Origin: a virus
IMG/VR virus record: IMGVR_UViG_3300044990_001033
Location: 1-24,811 of that record
Length of the DNA stretch: 24,811 bases
Reading direction: 5' to 3' (one strand)
The position numbers and the translations under genes are program-made. This document shows, piece after piece, positions 12,128-16,731 of this stretch. Position 1 is the stretch's first letter. Every line of letters begins with the position of its first letter. A model generated the notes under the pieces. That model was not told the DNA's origin. It saw nothing but the letters and a program-made list of their open reading frames with translations, and ran no database searches.

Positions 12128-12318
12128 GCCTGCCCCCGGTAAGCGGTGATGGCCACGCGGTTTTTCTCGGCCAACCAGCCGGCCATGGCGATGACCTCCC
12201 AGGCGCGACGGGCGGGCTTCGGCACCCGTGCGACCACGCCGGCGCCATGCAGCCAGGCGACAACGCGGGCCGGGTCGGCTCGGCCGGTGACGTGCAGACC
12301 GCGGGCAAAGTCAGTCAT
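12124..12318 (-). CDS. Small hypothetical protein (64 aa)
   Basis: ATG 12318 (MTDFARGLHVTGRADP) overlaps the end of the membrane micro-protein gene by eight bases and is preceded by GAGGCGCGG. The sequence DPARVVAWLHGAGVVARVPKPARRAWEVI suggests a compact helical fold, possibly HTH-like, but no family is recognised. It ends in ATGA with the 369-residue gene. Confidence 0.6.
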   Translation of the reverse strand: MTDFARGLHVTGRADPARVVAWLHGAGVVARVPKPARRAWEVIAMAGWLAEKNRVAITAYRGQA

Positions 12319-12412
12319 CGCCGCGCCTCGGTTCACTGGTTTCGACCACGATCAGGATGGCAATAGCGATACCGCAGGCGGCGAAGAACGTAATCCAGGC
12401 GCCAAAGCTCAT
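12311..12412 (-). CDS. Single-pass membrane micro-protein (33 aa)
   Basis: ATG 12412 with a strong GGAGG six bases upstream opens a frame MSFGAWITFFAACGIAIAI... with one uninterrupted hydrophobic segment of about 20 residues and a charged C-terminal tail (ETSEPRRGDD), so it is probably inserted in the inner membrane with its tail in the cytoplasm. It overlaps the downstream gene by eight bases. Small membrane proteins are common in phage early operons; its role is unknown. Confidence 0.6.
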   Translation of the reverse strand: MSFGAWITFFAACGIAIAILIVVETSEPRRGDD

Positions 12413-12575
12413 GACACCTCCGCACCGGCCGGACGGACAGGGCGATCGGGGCATAGCCGGCGGCGATCGCGCAGCGCCGGCCGATGCCGCAGGCGTCTGC
12501 ACTCGATGCCGCGACCACACTGGCGCGCAGGCGCTGCCGGTGGGCCGTGGCCAGGGTGACTATATAGGCGTGCAT
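12333..12575 (-). CDS. Doubtful small ORF (80 aa)
   Basis: ATG 12575 lies directly after a good ribosome site (GGAGGTGA) and overlaps the upstream gene, so the beginning (MHAYIVTLATAHRQRLR) looks real. The last 27 residues overlap the membrane micro-protein in another frame and are rich in R, C, H and W like a shadow translation. The native protein may have ended earlier and lost its stop. No homology recognised. Confidence 0.4.
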   Translation of the reverse strand: MHAYIVTLATAHRQRLRASVVAASSADACGIGRRCAIAAGYAPIALSVRPVRRCHELWRLDYVLRRLRYRYCHPDRGRNQ

Positions 12576-12862
12576 GATTTCACCTCCAGGGCATGGGCGA
12601 GGGCGTCGTAGGCGTCAGCCGCATGGCCTTTGCGGGCCATCTCCAGGGCATGCCAGGCGGCGCGCTCTATGACGCGCAGGCGGGCGATCTGGCCAGTGAG
12701 GATTTCCACTTCGCCCGCCGTGATGTCGGCGGCGCGCTCGACCGGCTCCCGGCCCAGGGCGGTCCGGGCCGCGTCGCGCACCTCGGGGGTGACGGCGTGG
12801 CCGAATTGCTCGGGGTCGAGCAGTCGGCGCACGAAGGCGATGATGTTCGGGTCCGGCGCCAT
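12560..12862 (-). CDS. Hypothetical phage protein (100 aa)
   Basis: Starts ATG 12862 in a TGATG overlap with the first gene of the operon. All-helical, with a central segment DITAGEVEILTGQIARLRVIERAAWHALEMARKG that could form an antiparallel hairpin. No known family; its overlaps on both sides and codon use like its neighbours support it as a gene. Confidence 0.65.
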   Translation of the reverse strand: MAPDPNIIAFVRRLLDPEQFGHAVTPEVRDAARTALGREPVERAADITAGEVEILTGQIARLRVIERAAWHALEMARKGHAADAYDALAHALEVKSCTPI

Positions 12863-13419
12863 CAGGCCGCCACCTGGTGTTCGACGATGGCCAGCTCGCC
12901 GTCCGGCGTCATGGCGCGGGTGGCCGTGCGCGACTCGCCGAGTTGATCCTCCAGGGTGGCGGCATAGTCGCGCTCGAAGTCGACCATGCGCTCGGCATCG
13001 ATGCGGGCATTATCGGCCTGCTCGAATTGCTCGCTAGGCACCAGGCCAAAGGCGGCGGCGATCTCCCGGCGCGCGGCCTCGTAGCCGTCCTGACGGCCTT
13101 TTGCATAACCGATAAGCTCGATCTTGGTAGCGGGCCGGACGGCAAGGATGTCCCGGGTGATACCGTCGATCTCGGCCAGGCGCGCCTGCACCCAGGCGTC
13201 TCGGATCGTGTCCAGATCGGCCGCCAGCCATCGCTCGCACTGGCGCAGGGCTTCCTGTTCGTCGTCGACCAGGCCGCCGACTCGGACAAGGCCATGGTCG
13301 TCGATGCTGACGGCCCAGTGCCACCCTTTCCAGGTGCTTTGGCTGATGTAGCCATGCCGTCCATCTTGGCGGAAGGTGGCTTCAACGAGATTGGCCGTAT
13401 AGGCCAAGGTGATGTCCAT
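12862..13419 (-). CDS. First gene of the leftward early operon, hypothetical (185 aa)
   Basis: ATG 13419 is preferred because GGAG lies just upstream; ATG 13431 has no ribosome site. The N-terminal part (YTANLVEATFRQDG...HWAVSIDDHGLVRVGG) is beta-rich, followed by long helices and an internal YAKGRQDGYEAARREIAAAFGL. The C-terminal part is strongly helical (ERMVDFERDYAATLEDQL). It stands about 40 bases from the operator-covered promoter, the position of an early antirepressor, recombination or anti-defence gene in lambdoid phages; no function can be assigned. Confidence 0.65.
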   Translation of the reverse strand: MDITLAYTANLVEATFRQDGRHGYISQSTWKGWHWAVSIDDHGLVRVGGLVDDEQEALRQCERWLAADLDTIRDAWVQARLAEIDGITRDILAVRPATKIELIGYAKGRQDGYEAARREIAAAFGLVPSEQFEQADNARIDAERMVDFERDYAATLEDQLGESRTATRAMTPDGELAIVEHQVAA

Positions 13420-13458
13420 CGTGGTCTCCATGGCCGCGTGAGGGGCGGCGATGGAGGG

Positions 13459-13487
13459 ATAATAGAATATCTATTACGCATAGGCAA
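13459..13487 (-). promoter_or_regulatory. Early leftward promoter (PL-like)
   Basis: On the minus strand a -35 TTGCCT (13487-13482) and -10 TATTAT (13464-13459) are separated by exactly 17 bases. Two operator palindromes overlap it, one on the -35 side and one on the spacer/-10. The predicted start at about 13452 leaves a leader of roughly 30 bases to ATG 13419. It is the only clear promoter facing the operon that contains the integron. Confidence 0.7.
13461..13475. promoter_or_regulatory. Operator 1, palindrome AATAGA-N3-TCTATT
   Basis: AATAGAATATCTATT, a perfect 6+6 palindrome with a 3-base centre, overlapping the -10 and spacer of the leftward early promoter. It matches the three other copies in the window. 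Confidence 0.8.
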
Positions 13488-13500
13488 TAGAATTTCTATT
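13486..13500. promoter_or_regulatory. Operator 2, palindrome AATAGA-N3-TCTATT
   Basis: AATAGAATTTCTATT, centred 25 bases from operator 1 and touching the -35 of the leftward promoter. It may also influence the rightward moron genes beginning at 13562. Confidence 0.8.
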
Positions 13501-13561
13501 TGATCGAAAAAATATACTGGAGTGGAATACCAGAAATACCGCATATCACAGGGAGACAAAA

Positions 13562-13762
13562 ATGAAGCCGAGCACTTTGCTAGTCATGATGGCCATGTTG
13601 CTGTGCAACCAGGCGATAGCTAGCAATACGCCGTGTTCCGGGAAGAAGGGCGGAATATCGTTCTGTCAGAACGGAAAATTCATCTGCAACGACGGCAGCA
13701 TCAGCGGCTCAAAAAAGGTGTGTCCAGTTGGTTTGTACGGAACCGGCGAGAAGAAGAAATGA
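13562..13762 (+). CDS. Small secreted cysteine-containing protein (66 aa)
   Basis: A signal peptide is evident: MKPS, hydrophobic LLVMMAMLLCNQAIA, then cleavage before SNTPCSGKKGG. The mature part has four cysteines in CSGKKGGISFC...GKFICNDGSISGSKKVC, a block I recognise from small periplasmic or secreted proteins that often precede nuclease genes. AGGGAGACAAAA precedes ATG 13562. Its stop overlaps the nuclease ATG (ATGA), so the two are coupled and may act together outside the cytoplasm. Confidence 0.8.
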   Translation: MKPSTLLVMMAMLLCNQAIASNTPCSGKKGGISFCQNGKFICNDGSISGSKKVCPVGLYGTGEKKK

Positions 13763-14253
13763 GGCGCGGCCCGCTGATTGCAGTCTGCCTTATCGGATTC
13801 GGCCTGGCGACAGCGGCCGAGTTGTCCGGTCGCGTGGTGGGAGTCACTGACGGCGACACGCTCACCTTACTTTCACCAGGCAACATGGAGGAAAAAATCC
13901 GCCTCGCCGGAATTGACGCCCCCGAGCAGACGCAACCATTTGGGCAGACATCAAAACAACATCTTTCGGATATGGTATACGGCCGCCAGGTAGTGGTGGA
14001 TTGGGCGAATCGCGACCGGTACGGCCGAATCGTCGGGAAGGTCTTAGTCAGCGGCCAGGATGCCTGCATCGACCAGGTGAATTCTGGTCTGGCTTGGCAC
14101 TACGTGAAGTACGCAGGAACGCAATCTCCAGCAGACCGAACTACCTATGCCGCGGCCGAGGCCGCGGCGCGTGCCATCAGGGCCGGACTCTGGTCTGATT
14201 CGGAACCAGTGGCGCCATGGGACTGGCGCCGTAAAAAATCGGAAAAGAAATGA
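13759..14253 (+). CDS. Secreted staphylococcal-nuclease-like (SNase/TNase) protein
   Basis: A Ca-dependent nuclease fold: signal peptide 1-20 (LIAVCLIGFGLATAA), then GRVVGVTDGDTLTLL (D31, D33), IRLAGIDAPE (R48, D53, E56) and DRYGR (R90), matching the catalytic and metal residues of the family (Arg35, Asp40, Glu43 and Arg87 in the S. aureus enzyme). The 164-residue length fits a single domain. Start ATG 13759 overlaps the previous stop; the longer frame from 13633 overlaps the secreted protein gene and is spurious. Located between early promoter and repressor, it is a moron-type lysogenic conversion gene. Confidence 0.85.
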   Translation: MRRGPLIAVCLIGFGLATAAELSGRVVGVTDGDTLTLLSPGNMEEKIRLAGIDAPEQTQPFGQTSKQHLSDMVYGRQVVVDWANRDRYGRIVGKVLVSGQDACIDQVNSGLAWHYVKYAGTQSPADRTTYAAAEAAARAIRAGLWSDSEPVAPWDWRRKKSEKK

Positions 14254-14417
14254 AGCTTGATACGTCACGGGAGCAGCGGGCAATGAACAGGCTCGCAAAA
14301 CGGCTGGACGGCGCCGGTACCAGCATGCAACAGGCAGGCCAAAACATGATGAAGGTGGGTTGTTCGATCATGCTGATGGGGATGATCGGCCTATTGTTAT
14401 TGGCGGCCGTCCTATAA
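14250..14417 (+). CDS. Small single-pass membrane protein (55 aa)
   Basis: ATG 14250 overlaps the nuclease stop. Residues 1-33 are charged and polar (REQRAMNRLAKRLDGAGTSM), then SIMLMGMIGLLLLAAVL forms a C-terminal membrane anchor. It converges on and overlaps the repressor gene's last bases (14412-14417). Third gene of the moron; role unknown. Confidence 0.65.
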   Translation: MKLDTSREQRAMNRLAKRLDGAGTSMQQAGQNMMKVGCSIMLMGMIGLLLLAAVL

Positions 14418-14909
14418 GTTACCGTCACCGGCGGCGGCTTCCCCGTCCTGTTCAGTAAACGCATCGACAATCTGAAAGACGGCAGCCTTCCATGTGGCTG
14501 ACAACTTATGGGCATTGCGGGCAATGCTGGCGGCCTGTGGATCAAGTAATGCGATCTGCTCGAACAAGGCTTCTAACTCCCCGGCCTGATTTTGTTGGTG
14601 TTGTTTTTGTGGTTTGTCAACCCATGTTACGGTTAAGGTCGGGTTGATTTCATAAGGCTGCACGCCAAAGGCGCGCGCGAGGTTGATCGCGGCGTCAGTT
14701 CCTATCGGGGAGTATTCCCTGAGCCATTGCAGAAAAGCGCCCTGGCTGACACCCAGCTTTTCTTCGGCGAATTGTTCCTGAGTCACCCCTGGGTTAGCGG
14801 ACCGATACTCTTCCCATAACCGCCGTATGTTTTCGGCGGCCGCCAATTCGTCAGCTGTCAGCGGGCGTTTCTTGTATTTGCCTTGGCCTTGGCCTTGGGA
14901 TTCGTTCAT
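14412..14909 (-). CDS. Phage repressor-like HTH protein lacking a peptidase domain (165 aa)
   Basis: Residues about 42-90 form a lambda-repressor-type HTH: VTQEQFAEEKLGVSQGAFLQ, then GTDAAINLARAFGVQPYEIN. It is divergent from a Cro-like gene with two operator palindromes between them, the standard immunity layout. The C-terminal half is a short helical region; there is no S24 Ser-Lys peptidase, so induction by RecA-stimulated self-cleavage is unlikely. The start at 14909 has no clear ribosome site. By position I infer it binds the AATAGA-N3-TCTATT operators and silences the leftward operon in the lysogen. Confidence 0.78.
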   Translation of the reverse strand: MNESQGQGQGKYKKRPLTADELAAAENIRRLWEEYRSANPGVTQEQFAEEKLGVSQGAFLQWLREYSPIGTDAAINLARAFGVQPYEINPTLTVTWVDKPQKQHQQNQAGELEALFEQIALLDPQAASIARNAHKLSATWKAAVFQIVDAFTEQDGEAAAGDGNL

Positions 14910-14942
14910 GCGTGCATTCTGAATACCGTATTCCCAGGGTCA

Positions 14943-14957
14943 AATAGAGTATCTATT
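14943..14957. promoter_or_regulatory. Operator 3, palindrome AATAGA-N3-TCTATT
   Basis: AATAGAGTATCTATT in the repressor-Cro intergenic region. It lies 33-47 bases from the repressor start and 35 bases, centre to centre, from operator 4. Confidence 0.8.
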
Positions 14958-14965
14958 GGATTTGC

Positions 14966-14994
14966 TTGCACTAAAAAAATAGACCGTCTATTCT
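14966..14994 (+). promoter_or_regulatory. Rightward promoter for the Cro-like gene (PR-like)
   Basis: TTGCAC (14966-14971), a 17-base spacer and TATTCT (14989-14994). Operator 4 covers the spacer and -10. The predicted transcription start at about 15001 is only 3-4 bases from the ATG at 15005, so the Cro-like mRNA may be leaderless; no ribosome site is visible. Confidence 0.65.
14978..14992. promoter_or_regulatory. Operator 4, palindrome AATAGA-N3-TCTATT
   Basis: AATAGACCGTCTATT, overlapping the -10 of the rightward promoter. With the other three copies it gives the consensus AATAGA-N3-TCTATT. Confidence 0.8.
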
Positions 14995-15004
14995 TGCCGG
15001 CATC

Positions 15005-15304
15005 ATGAGTGCCCTTGCCCAATACCTCGACCTGATTAACGAGACGCAAAAAGCCTTTGCGGCACGCTATGGCTTGACCCAGGGCGCTGTCAGTCAGTGG
15101 GCAGCAAGAGGAGTTCCAGCCGAGCGCGTCCTGCCTGTATGCGCGCAAGAGGACTGGAGGATTACGCCACATTTACTACGCCCAGACCTGTACCCGAATC
15201 CATCGGACGGATTGCCTGGACTGCGTTGCCCATGCCACGACGAGGCCGCCCACGACGAGCGGCAACCCACCGACCACGAAATGCAGGGAGACGCCCATGC
15301 CTGA
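15005..15304 (+). CDS. Cro-like (YdaS-type) HTH regulator (99 aa)
   Basis: The N-terminal 55 residues form a compact HTH: YLDLINETQKAFAARYGLTQ, then GAVSQWAARGVPAERVLPVC, like YdaS/Cro proteins in which the repeated 'W..RG.P' motif follows the recognition helix. The C-terminal tail (LYPNPSDGLPGLRCPCHDEA) is low complexity. Divergent from the repressor; expected to favour lytic development by competing for the same operators. No ribosome site is seen before ATG 15005. Confidence 0.78.
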   Translation: MSALAQYLDLINETQKAFAARYGLTQGAVSQWAARGVPAERVLPVCAQEDWRITPHLLRPDLYPNPSDGLPGLRCPCHDEAAHDERQPTDHEMQGDAHA

Positions 15305-15348
15305 GAAGAGCCTTGAATCATTGCCGGCCTGGGACGGGATCGATCGGA

Positions 15349-15651
15349 TCAATGACTGGCTGACGGGTCTCGGCTTCGAGGTATCGCCGAGTTCTTCACC
15401 AGTCCAGCGACGTGATGAAGCATTTCTGAACGCATTGCGTTCGGCGCTTCTTGATCGAACAGCCGTTCCATCCGTTCGATGTTTTGCGCGAATACAGCAC
15501 CGTCCATCTGTCTTGCGGCGGCGGTGGCAATCATGGCGAGCGCGTCTTGCGTCGCTTGCCGGTGCTGTTCGAGCCTGGCTGTCAGCTCGGCCATGATCTG
15601 CGCGAAGAATTCGCTTTTCATGATCAGGGCTTCGAAGTCCTTTTGTTCCAT
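15349..15651 (-). CDS. Hypothetical helical protein, antisense between Cro-like gene and leader (100 aa)
   Basis: ATG 15651 is preceded by CAGGAGA. The protein is almost entirely alpha-helical (MEQKDFEALIMKSEFFAQIM, then ELTARLEQHRQATQDALAMI) and probably forms a coiled coil. It runs opposite to the surrounding rightward genes, so transcription from PR would be antisense to it, as for some lysogeny-expressed genes. A rightward frame over the same bases (15297-15596) is less protein-like. Function unknown. Confidence 0.65.
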   Translation of the reverse strand: MEQKDFEALIMKSEFFAQIMAELTARLEQHRQATQDALAMIATAAARQMDGAVFAQNIERMERLFDQEAPNAMRSEMLHHVAGLVKNSAIPRSRDPSASH

Positions 15652-15725
15652 GGGGGTCTCCTGTGATTAGGGTTGCTGAGTGGAATCTCGACTCTATCAC
15701 GGGGCCGACCCCCGCCTTTTCGCGA

Positions 15726-15757
15726 GGTAGAGCGCCTTTGCTCTGCCTATTTTTTTT
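15726..15757 (+). terminator. Intrinsic terminator-like hairpin 1
   Basis: GGTAGAGC-GCCTTT-GCTCTGCC forms an 8-bp stem with one G-T pair and is followed by TATTTTTTTT, a near-ideal rho-independent terminator for rightward transcription arriving from the Cro-like gene. Confidence 0.75.
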
Positions 15758-15966
15758 GCCCTTTCGACTACAGGATAACCAGCGCTCCGGCCTGGGTAAC
15801 GCCGTAGGCGCAACCTTCTCCTCCCTCGGCGGCCCAAACCCCGCCGCCTTTGCCGGCCCGCGATTTTCTCCCGCTTGGATCACCGGCTTTTTTATTCCCC
15901 GGCTGGCAGGCCCGGCATGTCTGCTCACAAGTCTTCTCCTTGTTTTTCCCAAGGCCAGTTTGGCCT

Positions 15967-15993
15967 CCCGGCCACCGCCTGGCCGGGTTCTTT
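15967..15993 (+). terminator. Intrinsic terminator-like hairpin 2, just before the cII-like gene
   Basis: CCCGGCCA-CCGCC-TGGCCGGG is a perfect 8-bp stem with a 5-base loop, followed by TTCTTTT. Downstream genes (cII-like, primase) would need read-through or antitermination. Confidence 0.65.
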
Positions 15994-16050
15994 TGCCTGC
16001 ATCGTAATTGCCGCTCCGGCCGGCATCCACAACAAACGAGGGGAACTGTT

Positions 16051-16552
16051 ATGACACTGAGAAAAGACGAGATGGACCAACTGTCGGCGCTGTACCACGT
16101 GGTGACGAAGTACCCAGGCGGGGTGCCGGCGATGGCGGCGCGCTTGCCTGGGAAAAATAACGACGAGCCCCTGGCTTCGTCGACGCTGTACGCCATCCTG
16201 CGCGGCGACGAGAAGCTGACGGTGGAGCGCCAGGACATGATTCTGCATTTCGCCCGCCAGGCGAAGGTCGTCGGCTGGACACAGCCCTTGCACGCGAAGG
16301 CGTGCCGAGCATGGCTGCATCCTGATCGAGGCGCCGGAGTTCCATGGCGCGCCGGATGCCTTGTCGGCGGCCATGCTCCATGCTGTCAAGGAGTTCGGCG
16401 ACCTGGCGTCGGAGGCGGCGAGCGATGTGGCCGACGGCACGATCACGGCCCGGGAACTGCACGATATCGAGCGTCATGGTTACGAGGCGATCGCGGCCAT
16501 CACCGCGTTCGTGGAGTTGTGCCGGGAGGTCAACGCGCGCGGGGAGCGGTGA
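16051..16552 (+). pseudogene. CII-like (CP76 family) phage regulator, frameshifted
   Basis: ATG 16051 follows GAGGGGA and opens MTLRKDEMDQLSALYHVVTK...SSTLYAILRGDEKLTVERQD, the N-terminal part of the CP76/CII-like phage regulators. This frame degenerates after about 16290. From about 16320 a different frame continues the protein sensibly (LIEAPEFHGAPDALSAAMLH...GYEAIAAITAFVELCREV) to the TGA at 16550. The 502-base span is one base off a multiple of three, so a single indel at about 16270-16320 joins the halves into about 166 residues, the family's length. Either a real loss of a lysogeny regulator or a sequencing error. Confidence 0.65.
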
Positions 16553-16554
16553 TC

Positions 16555-16731
16555 ATGCCGACCCAGCAGGATCTGCATCACCAGGCGGAGCGTTGCAGGC
16601 GTATGCAATCGCGTGATGATCAGCGGCAGGCGGCGAAGTTATTGTTCGCCATGCTGCTGGAGTCGTTTCAGGCCAAGCTGCCGGAGCGGGATAGTAAGCG
16701 CTGGATTCAGGCTCAGGCGACAGGCCAATGA
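16555..16731 (+). CDS. Small basic helical protein before the primase (58 aa)
   Basis: ATG 16555 (MPTQQDLHHQAERCRRMQSR) starts two bases after the cII-like stop, with GGGGAGCGG upstream, and its TGA overlaps the primase ATG (16728-16731). Charged, helical, no cysteines beyond one; no family recognised. The longer frame extending upstream through the frameshifted gene is not a fusion but an accident of register. Confidence 0.6.
   Translation: MPTQQDLHHQAERCRRMQSRDDQRQAAKLLFAMLLESFQAKLPERDSKRWIQAQATGQ

Larger units (their letters stand above)
15664..16050 (+). other. Untranslated C-rich leader between Cro region and cII-like gene
   Basis: About 390 bases without a credible gene. The + strand is strikingly poor in purine runs and rich in C and T blocks, as in rho-loading or antitermination leaders, and carries two terminator-like hairpins (15726-15757 and 15967-15993). 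In lambda the equivalent interval holds tR1 and nutR. A long minus-strand frame over it is a shadow, rich in G, K, R and P. No conserved promoter seen. Confidence 0.5.

Noticed and set aside
15297-15596. Rightward ORF beginning MPEKSLESLPAWDGIDRIND, resembling the primase WDGIPRL motif
   Set aside because: Overlaps the better-supported minus-strand gene (15349-15651); the resemblance is limited to a few residues and the rest reads as a shadow frame.
15176-16030. 284-residue minus-strand frame across the cII leader
   Set aside because: Composition (G, R, K, P) is that of a translated C-rich non-coding strand, and it spans a strong terminator and two other genes.
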